A stretch of DNA of 64,000 nucleotides from an uncultured Latescibacterota bacterium (GTDB lineage: Bacteria; Latescibacterota; UBA2968). The stretch's first letter is position 1. Each line of letters begins with the position of its first letter. This document shows positions 54,718 to 63,970 of this stretch, in pieces. The stretch covers positions 4,404,896 through 4,468,895 of the forward strand of contig OY282377.1 in assembly GCA_958295785.1 (NCBI GenBank). Reading direction: 5' to 3'. The notes beneath the pieces are model-generated. The model saw only the letters and a list, made by a program, of their open reading frames with translations, searched no databases and was not told the DNA's origin. A program made the position numbers and the translations under genes.

Positions 54718-55497
54718 TTATTTTTGAAAATCCCTATCGCCTTTGAACGGCATGTTCTCACCCGGAATATATTTTGGGCGCGGCGCGTAGGCATTTTTGA
54801 CATCGGGGTCGGCTTTGCCGCGTACGAGGATGTTTTCGTGGTTTTCCTTTTTTACCCAGGTGGTCGTTGGAATATAGCGCAGGGTGAGGCCAACGCGCCA
54901 TTGGTCGGATGTGTTGGCGTTGGAGCCGTGGATGATATTGGGATTGTGGATTGAGACGTCGCCTGCGTTGAGTTCGAGATCGACCGCGTCTGAATCGTCG
55001 ATCTGATCGGGGCGAATGCCCACGCCGAGTACGTACTTTTCCGAGTCCAAGTCAATGAGTTCGCGGCGTTTGTGCAAGTGCGCGTTCTGCGTGCCGGGCA
55101 AAACGCGCATGCAGCCATTTTCAATTGTCGATGCCGTGCCCGCAACCCAGAGGGTGGTCACTTCCATCGGCTCGAGGGGCCAGTAAGAGCCGTCTTGATG
55201 CCACTGCACGGCCCGCCCATCGCCAGGGGGTTTGGCGATGTAATGGGCCGCAAACAGTGCGATGTTGGGGCCGAGGAATTGTTCGGCCATGTCTGCGAGG
55301 CGTTCATCGCCCACGAGCCGGTGCATAAAGGGATCGCGTGCCAGCAAATGGTGGTGCAGGTGTTCTGGACGCACGCCGGGGTTTCTTTTGCAAAGCCAGT
55401 GGACGTGTTGCACGGTTTCTGCGGCGAGCGCTGGATCGATGGCTTTTCGCGCGATCACATAGCCTTGTTGGTCGTATTCGCGGCGTAAGTTTTTCAT
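54718..55497 (-). CDS. Phytanoyl-CoA dioxygenase (PhyH) family protein 5
   Basis: 259 residues. VQWHQDGSYWPLEPMEVTTL holds the iron HxD, IENGCMRVLPGTQNAHLH precedes the distal region, and NIIHGSNANTSDQWRVGLTL carries the distal His and Arg. The ATG overlaps the sulfatase stop by four bases. The coupling suggests that the sulfatase and oxygenase act on the same compound, for instance a sulfated lipid or polysaccharide breakdown product; that is inference. Confidence 0.88.
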   Translation of the reverse strand: MKNLRREYDQQGYVIARKAIDPALAAETVQHVHWLCKRNPGVRPEHLHHHLLARDPFMHRLVGDERLADMAEQFLGPNIALFAAHYIAKPPGDGRAVQWHQDGSYWPLEPMEVTTLWVAGTASTIENGCMRVLPGTQNAHLHKRRELIDLDSEKYVLGVGIRPDQIDDSDAVDLELNAGDVSIHNPNIIHGSNANTSDQWRVGLTLRYIPTTTWVKKENHENILVRGKADPDVKNAYAPRPKYIPGENMPFKGDRDFQK

Positions 55498-56987
55498 CGC
55501 GCGTGCTCCTGATGTCGCGGTGTCGTGCGTTGGCCTGATCGGATGTCTCGCAGCCGGTTCGCCATTTGATCCGCGATATCCGGATGGGCTGACGCCACAT
55601 TTTCGATCTGCCCAATGTCGCCCGACAGGTCGTAGAGTTGTGGAGCAGAGGAATTGCCGGTTTCGATATTGACATTGGTGTTCACCGGCGGGCCCTCATG
55701 GGGCGGAATGAAAACCCAGTTGCCCTGCCGCAAAACGGTTTTTGCCTGAATGCCTTCCAAGACGATCTCGGCGCGGCCCTCATCGGTTTGACCCAACAGC
55801 GCGTCGAGCACGTTCGCGCTGTCGGGGCCTGCGTCAGAACCGAGCGCAACGCCGGTCAGTGCGGCAAAGGAGGCGAGGAAATCGACCTGGCTGACCAGAG
55901 CTCGCGATGCGCCGGGGTTGACCCCGCCGGGCCAGGACAGGATGAAGGGCACGCGGGTGCCGCCGTCATACATGCTGTATTTGCCGCCGCGCAACGGACC
56001 TGCCGGGCGATGGTTGCCGCCGCGTTCAACGGCTTGGTCGCAGTACCCGTCGTTGAGCACCGGGCCGTTGTCACTGGAAAAGACCACTATCGTATTTTCT
56101 TTGAGACCGTGCCGGTCGAGCGCGTCGAGCATTTCGCCGACGCACCAATCCATTTCCACAATGGCATCGCCGCGCGGCCCCAGTGCTGTGCTGCCCACAA
56201 ACCGGGGATGGGGCAGGCGCGGGACATGGGGTTGGTGGAAAGCGTAGTACAAGAAAAAGGGGGTGTTTTTGTTTTGTTCGACGAATGAGAGGGCTTTTTC
56301 GAGAAAGACATCGGCCATTTCTTCATCGACCCAAAGCGCTGCGTCGCCGCCTTTCATGTAGCCAATGCGGCTCACGCCATTGACAATGCTCATGTCGTGC
56401 CCGTGGTGGTATTTCATTTTGAGCAATTCGGGATTGTCTTTTCCCGTAGGCAGGCCGGGAAAGGGCTTGTTTCTGTCGTACTCGACTTCGATGGGATCGG
56501 CTGGATCCAGGCCGACGACATTTCTGCCATCGAGGTACACGCAGGGCACGCGGTCATTGGTTGCGGCCATGATGTAGGAAGTGTCAAATCCAATGTCGAG
56601 CGGGGTTCCGGGCAGGGGCGCGTTCCAATTTTGATCGCCCGCGCCAATGCCGAGGTGCCATTTGCCCACAACGGCCGTTGCATAGCCGGCCCGTTTGAGC
56701 ATCGAAGGCAAGGTGCATGTATCGGGATCGATGATGAGGGGCGCGTCGCCGGGCAAGATGTGTGCGCGTTCATTGCGCCAAGAATAAGACCCCGTGAGCA
56801 GGCTGTAGCGCGAGGGGGTACACGTCGCGGCGGTGGCATACCCATTGTGAAACACCAACCCCTCGGCGGCGAGGCGGTCAATATTGGGCGTGTCGAGTGC
56901 CGTGGCACCGTAACAGCCCACATCGCCAAAACCGAGATCATCGGCGTACATAACAATGATATTGGGACATTTTGTCGAATCGGTCAT
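55494..56987 (-). CDS. Sulfatase (arylsulfatase type)
   Basis: 497 residues. The active-site signature CTPSR lies in ATAATCTPSRYSLLTGSY; the cysteine is converted to formylglycine in active enzymes by a maturase not seen here. Metal-binding residues are in ADDLGFGDVGCYG and SSDNGPV. There is no signal peptide, so it may be cytoplasmic, unusual for sulfatases that attack extracellular polymers. First gene of the sulfatase-PhyH5-PhyH4 operon. Confidence 0.9.
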   Translation of the reverse strand: MTDSTKCPNIIVMYADDLGFGDVGCYGATALDTPNIDRLAAEGLVFHNGYATAATCTPSRYSLLTGSYSWRNERAHILPGDAPLIIDPDTCTLPSMLKRAGYATAVVGKWHLGIGAGDQNWNAPLPGTPLDIGFDTSYIMAATNDRVPCVYLDGRNVVGLDPADPIEVEYDRNKPFPGLPTGKDNPELLKMKYHHGHDMSIVNGVSRIGYMKGGDAALWVDEEMADVFLEKALSFVEQNKNTPFFLYYAFHQPHVPRLPHPRFVGSTALGPRGDAIVEMDWCVGEMLDALDRHGLKENTIVVFSSDNGPVLNDGYCDQAVERGGNHRPAGPLRGGKYSMYDGGTRVPFILSWPGGVNPGASRALVSQVDFLASFAALTGVALGSDAGPDSANVLDALLGQTDEGRAEIVLEGIQAKTVLRQGNWVFIPPHEGPPVNTNVNIETGNSSAPQLYDLSGDIGQIENVASAHPDIADQMANRLRDIRSGQRTTPRHQEHAR

Positions 56988-57187
56988 GGTTTGTTCTGTC
57001 CTTTCTCAAACCAAAATTTGTTTGCAATAATCGGGTTGGCAATATAGGGCGTTGTCCAAATGGCAAGCAAGCAGAAAGACGCAGACGCACTGTAGAGCGG
57101 CGTCAGATTTTGCGTTAGAAGATGAAACAAAAAGCGGATTCTGACGTAAAAGGCGGTGAGACAGCAAATTTACACAAAGGAGGAAAT

Positions 57188-57988
57188 ATGGTTGCGCGAT
57201 TGGCGGTTGTTGCCGCGTTGTTGAGTTGGGCGGCCCAGAACGCCGCGGCGGAAACCTATCCGGCGGCAGAGGGATTTGATCGGGCGGGGTCAGATGCAAA
57301 AGCCATTGAGATTGCCGATGCGGTGATGAAAAAAATGGGCGGGTGGCAGAATTGGGATCAGACGCGGTATCTTACATGGCGTTTTTTTGGAAGGCGTTTG
57401 CATGTGTGGGACAAGTGGACGGGCAATCTGCGGTATGAAGACCGGGAGACGCTCATTTTGATGAATCTCAAGACCAAAAAAGGCCGCGTGTGGTTTGGCG
57501 GCGCAGAGGAGACAAATGTCGATTCCGTAAAAAAGTACGTGAATCAGGGGTACAGGCGGTGGATCAATGATTCGTATTGGCTGGTGATGCCCTATAAGTT
57601 GAAGGATTCGGGCGTGACATTAACATACGGCGGCGATGATAAAACGCAGGATGACCGCCCCGCGCATAAATTGACCCTGACTTTTGCGGATGTGGGGGTT
57701 ACGCCGCAAAACAAATACGATGTCTGGGTGGATAAAGAGCACAATCTGGTGACGGAGTGGGCGTTTTATCGCAATGCCTCAGATGCAGAACCCCGTTTCC
57801 GCAACCCGTGGACAAATTGGACAAAGCACGGCAATATCCTGCTTTCCGATGGCCGAGGATCCACGCGCCGAGGCGAACGCAAGCACTCGGATATCGCGGT
57901 TTTTGATGCGTTGCCGGCATCGGTCTTTGAGAGTCCCGATTCCGTGGATCTGATGGCGTTGAAAAATCGGCAAGGCCGTGGTCAGTAG
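57188..57988 (+). CDS. Secreted protein of unknown function
   Basis: 266 residues with a signal peptide (MVARLAVVAALLSWAAQNAA) and a strong AGGAGG site. The mature part is rich in Trp and Tyr (RYLTWRFFGRRLHVWDKWTG, RRWINDSYWLVMPYKLKDSG), resembling periplasmic LolA-like or DUF6503-like proteins. No enzyme motif seen. Stand-alone gene ending before a strong terminator; a 190-base gap separates it from the sulfatase start. Confidence 0.7.
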   Translation: MVARLAVVAALLSWAAQNAAAETYPAAEGFDRAGSDAKAIEIADAVMKKMGGWQNWDQTRYLTWRFFGRRLHVWDKWTGNLRYEDRETLILMNLKTKKGRVWFGGAEETNVDSVKKYVNQGYRRWINDSYWLVMPYKLKDSGVTLTYGGDDKTQDDRPAHKLTLTFADVGVTPQNKYDVWVDKEHNLVTEWAFYRNASDAEPRFRNPWTNWTKHGNILLSDGRGSTRRGERKHSDIAVFDALPASVFESPDSVDLMALKNRQGRGQ

Positions 57989-58065
57989 TCAGCCCCTGCC
58001 CTTCCACCTCCCCAAAATCGAGACGTGCAAATGTAGGGGCGTGGCCCCTGTGTCCGCCCGAAAGA

Positions 58066-58099
58066 ATCCCGCACTTCATGGCGAAGTGCGGGATTTTAT
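58066..58099. terminator. Intrinsic terminator
   Basis: Perfect 13-base stem (AATCCCGCACTTC with its complement), four-base loop, then TTTTATT. Lies after a dispersed GC-rich repeat at 58034-58060. Confidence 0.8.
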
Positions 58100-58119
58100 T
58101 TGTCGTCTAAAAATAACAC

Positions 58120-58153
58120 AAATCCCCGTTAAAATTTCTAATGGGGATTTTTC
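58120..58153. terminator. Bidirectional terminator between convergent genes
   Basis: AAATCCCC/GGGGATTT stem with extra TTA/TAA pairing. T-rich on both strands. It serves the SRPBCC gene ending at 58152 on the minus strand. Confidence 0.65.
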
Positions 58154-58595
58154 ATTTTGCGAGGATGTCTTTCAGCGAGTCAAATCCGCCTTGAAAGACC
58201 CCATTGCCGATGAAATCGACGAGTTCCTCTTCCTCGTCTGGTGGACAGGCAAATTCCGCGGTCCATTGGATGTACGTGCGATTGCCGTCTGTAACCGGCG
58301 TCAATCGCAATGTCGCCACGTAGTTTTCAACGGCCATGGGCGATTCGAGGATGGAATACGTACACGTAAAGGTGGCGTCGCTCAGGGTGAGCAGTTGTTC
58401 GCGGATATTGCCACCATCTTTGAGATTGAAATTGCGAATGCAGCCCACTTTGTCGCTGGGTTGGTCGCCTTCAATATGGCTGTTTGCAACTGCGGGGTGC
58501 CAGTCGGGCAGGGCATTAAAATCGCGGATTTTCGCCCACACATCGTCTATGGATGCGTCGAGAACCGAACTGACAAAAACACTGGCCTTGGCCAT
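58152..58595 (-). CDS. SRPBCC (START-like) family protein
   Basis: 147 residues. It begins with the typical VSSVLDASIDDVWAKIRDFN (polyketide-cyclase/START-like fold), with a central GCIRNFNLKDGG and a long C-terminal helix (LVDFIGNGVFQGGFDSLKDI). A hydrophobic-cavity fold that binds small lipophilic ligands. AGGAGG precedes ATG. Substrate unknown. The gap 58596-58936 upstream contains no gene, only a 23-bp palindrome. Confidence 0.8.
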   Translation of the reverse strand: MAKASVFVSSVLDASIDDVWAKIRDFNALPDWHPAVANSHIEGDQPSDKVGCIRNFNLKDGGNIREQLLTLSDATFTCTYSILESPMAVENYVATLRLTPVTDGNRTYIQWTAEFACPPDEEEELVDFIGNGVFQGGFDSLKDILAK

Positions 58596-58832
58596 CTCAT
58601 CCTCCTTTAGGTGCGATCAATGGCGTCACGGGCTATTTTGAATGACTTCGAGATGTTTCAAAATTTGCCACAAAATCGCAAGTGCCCAATAACACGGGTT
58701 GCGATTAACCCGTTAAACCATCGTCTATCGGTTTTGAGTTCATTTTTCAAGCGGTAGATGTCGGCTTTCAACTCACTTTTCACACTGTTAAAACCCGCAT
58801 CCATGCGATCAATTATTCGTCTATTCGGGCGG

Positions 58833-58855
58833 GTGTAGGGGCGCCGCCCCTACAC
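58833..58855. repeat. Perfect 23-bp palindrome of the GC-rich repeat family
   Basis: GTGTAGGGGCG and its complement around one central C, in the gap 58596-58936. Confidence 0.7.
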
Positions 58856-58936
58856 CCTTGCCTTTCTTCGCGCCCCTTCGTGCCGTGAACTGCTATCGCA
58901 GTTGTACGCCGCCCGTGGATCGTGCCGCTCGCCTTT

Positions 58937-61204
58937 TCATCTGCGGATGCTTCTCGCCTTTGGCTGTTGGCGTTTGAGCGCGAAGACCATATCGAGGGCT
59001 TGCAACTGCTCGGTCAGTTTGTCCAAGGCCGTGAGGTCGGGCAGATCGACCGGCTCGCGTATGATGCGCTGAATGTCCGGATGGTCAAAAATGCGCTGTG
59101 ATGTAGCCTCGTATCCCTCGGCTTCTACGCGAATCCGGCTCGTCGCGGGCACCCAAATTTGAAATGTATTGTCCCGCGTCTCGGTCTCTAAGACCGTGCG
59201 GCCAATTGGGTCGATCACCTTCACGACAGCACGGGATACGGAAGAACCGTCGGCCCCTTCAATTGTGCCGCGCACAACAGCCTGAACCGGTTGGGGAGGC
59301 ACAAAATTTTTTGTTTGAAAAAAAATCGGATTCGTCAGTGCCACATGCGACGTATCTGCCCCATAGCACCGGGCGAGATACCAGCACTTGACCGAATCCT
59401 CAAGGGTCGTCGAGATCCGATATTGCCGGGGCTGATCGTCCAAATCCCAACTTTGGATCACCTCGGCATTGCGGATGAGTTCAATGCGCGTCAAATACGC
59501 ATCGGGATCTGCCGCTGCCCAAGCGCGAATGGTTGCCCGCCTTTTGCGCCCCGCGGGCAGTTGGTCGCCGGGGCCTGCTGCAAAAACAGAGAACGCGATC
59601 AAAGGTCCGTTGGTGATCGTATTTTGTCCATTGGCTATCGCGCGCATCAGCCTATCGGCGGTCAGGTCGCCGGGCACTTGTGTGTACGTGCGAAAACGTC
59701 TATCGGTCAAAAATGCGGTCCCTGCAATGCGGTAGCCCCGGTTGAGCAGTGCAAACCACGCCGCTCGTGCATTGGGATGCGCGACATTGAGCGCGTCAAA
59801 AGTCGGGCCGGCGAGCACATCAAACGCCAAACTGGTGCTGCCCGATGTCCCCAAAAGGTCTATATATCCCACAATGCCGCGATCTAAATGCGCCCGAGCA
59901 TGCACGTCAAACCCGGGGGTCTCAGGGCCAAAAATGCCCGTGGTGCCCAACACCCATTGTTTTCCCCAACGGCTTTCAACGAATTTGCCGCGCAGGGTCG
60001 GGATCAAATCGCCATTCACATGCGCGGGCAAAGCTGCCCAGTCGAGTCCGCGTGCCCGCGCAGCCGTGGGCGTGCCGCGAACAAAATCGCCACTTACCCA
60101 CCCCCGTGCGCGGAGGTCTGCCCATGGTTCAAAGGGCAATAATACCAAGTGTTCTTCGCCGCGCACGAGGTGCAAAACCCGCGGTTCTGGCGGCTGGTGC
60201 GTAAAATCGCGCCTTGCCGATACAGTGACGTTTCCGGGCGGGATGTCGATCACAAACGCGCTGTCGGCAACAAAACCGCGTTCCGTGCCAAAGCCCGTCT
60301 GCAAAACAGAACCCAGAGAATCCGCGACAATGATCTGCCCGGACAAGGGGTGTCCAGTATCGGCATCAAAAAGGCGACCGCGCAATCGGGCGGCGTTTTG
60401 ATCGCCCACATAAGCGCGGGCGACGAGATGGGCGAATCGCGCCCGCACCCAGACGCCGCCCACATGGTCGTCGGCGTCGCGCAATCGGGCTGTCGCAGTG
60501 CCGTTTTTTACCCGCGCCCAGGGATCTATTTGCCCGCGACTCGCTTGAAAAATAACCGCGGCCCCGTCATATCCCGCCCTGTTCTGTCCCGCGGCCTGCG
60601 CGGTGCGATTCATCACAACACTGTCTTGTAGGGTCACGCGCACCTTTGCAACACGCGGGCCACGCAAGGAAAAATCCGTTGCCTCCAACTGAAGGCCAGC
60701 GGGCATGGAGGTTGCCATTTGGTGCAAACGCACATCGTCAAAAGCCGCTTTTTCGCCATTTACAAGACACATCACACGGCCAAACGCGGCCTTTGGCGGC
60801 GCGACAAAAGCCCCTGCCCATTGCGCCCACGCCGCGCTCGTCACCTCGGTTGTCGCGCTGCTTTCATCCACAGCGGTCTGATCGTCTGCCAACCATCGGA
60901 TGCGTGCAAAGGCCCGACCGCTGTCAACCCGCGCCCAGCCCATTAGGACGTACACAGCCCCCGCCTGAACCGCTATGGCATCGCCGATCAATCCGGCGGG
61001 ATACCCAGACATCAGGACGGAAATTTCGCCGCTGTGGACGCTGTCTCGCGTGACCACAACCCGCGCAGAATCGGGCAGGGGTGCCCACGCAACGGGCATC
61101 TGCGATTCTGTGAGGCGTTCAAACCCGCCATTGAGCACCTCGGCCTGAAGGCGTCCCAAAAAAAGGAAAACCAAAAGACAAAACAGGCCCTGCACACGTA
61201 TCAT
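58937..61204 (-). CDS. CehA/McbA-like secreted protein with degenerate metal site
   Basis: 755 residues from ATG 61204, which begins a signal peptide (GLFCLLVFLFLGRLQA). A carbohydrate-binding-like jelly-roll region (about 20-170) is followed by a carboxypeptidase-regulatory-like domain and a PHP-like part. The family signature GW.SGD.H.H appears as GWVSGDFVRGTP, with both histidines gone. The NGPLIAFSVFA-type segment near the C-terminus is retained. It may bind but not hydrolyse substrate. Its ATG overlaps the preceding gene's stop (ATGA). Confidence 0.65.
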   Translation of the reverse strand: MIRVQGLFCLLVFLFLGRLQAEVLNGGFERLTESQMPVAWAPLPDSARVVVTRDSVHSGEISVLMSGYPAGLIGDAIAVQAGAVYVLMGWARVDSGRAFARIRWLADDQTAVDESSATTEVTSAAWAQWAGAFVAPPKAAFGRVMCLVNGEKAAFDDVRLHQMATSMPAGLQLEATDFSLRGPRVAKVRVTLQDSVVMNRTAQAAGQNRAGYDGAAVIFQASRGQIDPWARVKNGTATARLRDADDHVGGVWVRARFAHLVARAYVGDQNAARLRGRLFDADTGHPLSGQIIVADSLGSVLQTGFGTERGFVADSAFVIDIPPGNVTVSARRDFTHQPPEPRVLHLVRGEEHLVLLPFEPWADLRARGWVSGDFVRGTPTAARARGLDWAALPAHVNGDLIPTLRGKFVESRWGKQWVLGTTGIFGPETPGFDVHARAHLDRGIVGYIDLLGTSGSTSLAFDVLAGPTFDALNVAHPNARAAWFALLNRGYRIAGTAFLTDRRFRTYTQVPGDLTADRLMRAIANGQNTITNGPLIAFSVFAAGPGDQLPAGRKRRATIRAWAAADPDAYLTRIELIRNAEVIQSWDLDDQPRQYRISTTLEDSVKCWYLARCYGADTSHVALTNPIFFQTKNFVPPQPVQAVVRGTIEGADGSSVSRAVVKVIDPIGRTVLETETRDNTFQIWVPATSRIRVEAEGYEATSQRIFDHPDIQRIIREPVDLPDLTALDKLTEQLQALDMVFALKRQQPKARSIRR

Positions 61205-61752
61205 GCCGTCGCATCCCTTTCTCTGTCGCGCAGGGTTTTCATCGCGTTGCGGTACTCTTTGAGTGTTTCCGCCAGATGTGCAACCATTGTCTGGGTGATT
61301 TGCCACACAATTTTGAAACCCAACTGCGGCGAATGATCGATCAAGTCCATCAAATCGGGTCGAAAAAAACACAGGGTTTGCGTGTGTTCTCGAGCAATGA
61401 CCGTGGCGATTCGAACCGTGCCGTTTAGCAGTGACAATTCGCCAAAGAACTGTTGTTCGCGCAGGGTCGCAAAATGGAAGGTCTCGCCATCGGCTGTTTC
61501 AATTCGCGCATCTGCGCTGCCCGACAAGATGATGTACATGCCTCCACCGGGCGCGCCTTGGCGCACAATGGTCTCATGGGGCAGAAAAGACCGCTTGTGC
61601 AAAATGGGGGCAATCCGTTTCAATTCATCTGCGGTCAGCGCTTCAAAAATCCGCACGCCGGCCAATACCTCGTGAACATCGCGCACGCGCTGTTGGTCGC
61701 GCCACAAATCAGAAGTCCATTCTTCATCCGCAACCATTTTGATTTTTTGCAT
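61201..61752 (-). CDS. Cyclic-nucleotide-binding-domain protein
   Basis: 183 residues from ATG 61752 (an upstream in-frame extension lies over a dispersed repeat and is unlikely). It holds one CNBD: GVRIFEALTADELKRIAPIL, TIVRQGAPGGGMYIILSG, FGELSLLNGTVRIATVIA, with the phosphate-binding cassette FFGELSLLNGTVRIA. There is no helix-turn-helix, so it is not a Crp-type DNA binder. The overlap with the CehA-like gene suggests it regulates or pairs with that protein. Confidence 0.75.
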   Translation of the reverse strand: MQKIKMVADEEWTSDLWRDQQRVRDVHEVLAGVRIFEALTADELKRIAPILHKRSFLPHETIVRQGAPGGGMYIILSGSADARIETADGETFHFATLREQQFFGELSLLNGTVRIATVIAREHTQTLCFFRPDLMDLIDHSPQLGFKIVWQITQTMVAHLAETLKEYRNAMKTLRDRERDATA

Positions 61753-61781
61753 CTGTTCCAAAACTTGCCTCTTGCATTTTC

Positions 61782-61900
61782 GGGCGAGCACGGGGGCATC
61801 GCCCCTACACACACGGCTTGCCTTTTGTGCCTTTGAACGGGCTGTCGCTCGTTGTACTTCACTCGTGTTTTTTTGGCTAAACTTACATCTTGCCTCTTGT
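61782..61900. repeat. 119-bp dispersed repeat, copy A
   Basis: Nearly identical to 63852-63970, starting GGGCGAGCACGGGGGC and ending TTACATCTTGCCTCTTGT. The gap 61753-62190 holds this repeat, a 7-bp tandem array and two more GC-rich units (62028, 62127), and no gene. Confidence 0.8.
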
Positions 61901-61905
61901 TTCTT

Positions 61906-61964
61906 AGCAATCAGCAATCAGCGGTCAGCGGTCAGCAGTCAGCAGTCAGCGGTCAGCGGTCAGC
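61906..61964. repeat. 7-bp tandem repeat array
   Basis: About eight consecutive units of AGCRRTC (AGCAATC, AGCGGTC, AGCAGTC). Similar short arrays appear near 52051 and 63976. Confidence 0.8.
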
Positions 61965-62190
61965 AAAAGAAGCGGTAAGTCCATACATCGCTTTGAGAGG
62001 GGCTAATAGCTGATTGTATCTGGTATCTTCGGGCGAGCACGGGGGGCCTCTCGCTTCTCGTCTATTACCCGCTACGCTGCGTTGTAGGCTACGCCTGTGC
62101 GTTGATTCGTCTTGTATCTTGCATTTTCGGGCGGGCACGGGGGCACCGCCCCTACGTTTCTATCCTCGCATCTTTCTTCTGCGGATACCC

Positions 62191-63771
62191 TCACACAGGC
62201 CCTGCGTGCAGGATTTCATCGCGGACGCCATCTTCAAATTGCGCGAAGTTTTCCTTGAATAGCCGGGCCAAGTGCGCGGCTCTGGCGTCGTATGCGGCCG
62301 GGTTGGGCCATGTGGTGCGCGGCGACAAAATGCTGCCCGTGACATCTGGACAGGTTTTGGGGACGCTGAAGCCAAAGCGCGGATCGGTTTCGCATGGGAT
62401 ATTTGCCAGCGCGCCGTTGTGTATGGCCCGAATGATCGACCGGGTATTGGTCAGGGTAATGCGTTTGCCAACGCCGTACCCGCCGCCCGACCAACCGGTG
62501 TTGACCAGCCACACATCCGAGTTGTGTTGCTGAATTTTTTTTGCGAGTTGCTCGGCGTATTTTCCCGGATGCCATGCGAGAAAGGGCGCGCCAAAGCAGG
62601 CCGAAAAAGACGCCTGTGGCTCGGTAATGCCCATTTCCGTTCCCGCGACTTTGGCCGTGTAACCGCTGATAAAGTGGTACATCGCTTGTGCGGGGGTGAG
62701 TTTGCTCACCGGCGGCAAGACGCCAAAGGCATCGCAGGTCAAAAAAATGATGTTTTTGGGATGACCGCTCACGCAGGGAATTTGTGCATTGGGAATATAT
62801 TCGATGGGATAGGCCGCACGGGTGTTTTCCGCAATGGCATCATCGTCGTAATTCACCACGCGGGTTTTGCTGTCAAAAACGACATTTTCGAGCACGGTTC
62901 CAAAGCGGATGGCGTTGTAAATTTCGGGTTCACGCGCGCGAGAAAGGCCGATGCACTTGGCATAACAACCGCCTTCAAAGTTGAAGATGCCGCGGTCGCT
63001 CCAACCGTGCTCATCATCGCCGATGAGGCTGCGCTGTGGGTCGGCAGAAAGGGTGGTTTTTCCCGTGCCAGAGAGACCAAAAAAGAGTGCCGTATCGCCC
63101 TTGGCACCCACGTTGGCCGAGCAGTGCATGGACAAAACATTTTGTTTGGGCAAGATATAATTGAGAACGGTAAAGATGCCTTTTTTCATTTCGCCCGCGT
63201 ATTCTGTGCCCAAAATGACCATCTCTCGAAATTCAAAGCTCAGGTTTACGCTGGTGGTCGAGGTCATTTTGGCGGTGTATAGATTGGCGGGAAATCGCCC
63301 GGCATTGATGATGGTGTAATCCGGTTCGCCGAAATTTTCGAGTTCTGTGCGCGAGGGCCGCATGAGCATGTTGTGCATGAACAGGGCGTGGTACGCACGG
63401 GCGCAAATCACGCGCACTTTAATGCGGTATTTGGGGTCCCAGCCCGCGTATCCATCCACGACATAGATGCGGTCACAAACGTTGAGATAGTCAATGGCGC
63501 GCACTCTGTTGACGAGAAACGTGTGCTCGTCGAGTTTGATGTTGACCTCACCCCACCAGATGTCGCCTGCGCTGTCCGGGTGTTCCACGATTCGCTTGTC
63601 CCCTGGGCTGCGTCCGGTTTTTTCTCCCGACCGCACGACCAACGCCCCTGTGTTGGTGATGGCCGATCCGGTTTCATGGGTGAGGGCTCCTTCGTAGAGC
63701 ACCGCGGGCGAGGCGTTGCGTAAAACCTTTGGCTTGGTGATGTTGTAGCGTTCCAAACTGAGTTCTGTCAT
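62191..63771 (-). CDS. pckA: Phosphoenolpyruvate carboxykinase (ATP)
   Basis: 526 residues. Converts oxaloacetate and ATP to phosphoenolpyruvate, the first committed step of gluconeogenesis. Kinase loop [16 protein letters not shown], metal and substrate motifs GDDEHGWSD and NFEGGCYAK, and [16 protein letters not shown] near the N-terminus. Complete, with GGAG before the ATG at 63771. The upstream gap to the window end contains tandem GTGAGACG repeats and the 119-bp dispersed repeat. Confidence 0.95.
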   Translation of the reverse strand: MTELSLERYNITKPKVLRNASPAVLYEGALTHETGSAITNTGALVVRSGEKTGRSPGDKRIVEHPDSAGDIWWGEVNIKLDEHTFLVNRVRAIDYLNVCDRIYVVDGYAGWDPKYRIKVRVICARAYHALFMHNMLMRPSRTELENFGEPDYTIINAGRFPANLYTAKMTSTTSVNLSFEFREMVILGTEYAGEMKKGIFTVLNYILPKQNVLSMHCSANVGAKGDTALFFGLSGTGKTTLSADPQRSLIGDDEHGWSDRGIFNFEGGCYAKCIGLSRAREPEIYNAIRFGTVLENVVFDSKTRVVNYDDDAIAENTRAAYPIEYIPNAQIPCVSGHPKNIIFLTCDAFGVLPPVSKLTPAQAMYHFISGYTAKVAGTEMGITEPQASFSACFGAPFLAWHPGKYAEQLAKKIQQHNSDVWLVNTGWSGGGYGVGKRITLTNTRSIIRAIHNGALANIPCETDPRFGFSVPKTCPDVTGSILSPRTTWPNPAAYDARAAHLARLFKENFAQFEDGVRDEILHAGPV

Positions 63772-63851
63772 TTACGCGCTCCTTTTGGGTGTGAGACGTG
63801 AGACGTGAGACGGAAGACGCGAGGAGATGCCTTCTTGTATCTTGTATCTTT

Positions 63852-63970
63852 GGGCGAGCACGGGGGCGCCGCCCCTACACACACGGCTTGCCTTTTGTGC
63901 CTTTGAACGGGCTGTCGCTCGTTGTACCCCACTCGTGTTTTTTTGGCTAAACTTACATCTTGCCTCTTGT
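63852..63970. repeat. 119-bp dispersed repeat, copy B
   Basis: See 61782-61900. It precedes a short GGTCAGC tandem at the window end. The rest of 63772-64000 shows no gene. Confidence 0.8.

Noticed and set aside
61906-61964. CRISPR-like array
   Set aside because: Units are only 7 bp and directly adjacent with no spacers; no cas genes in the window.
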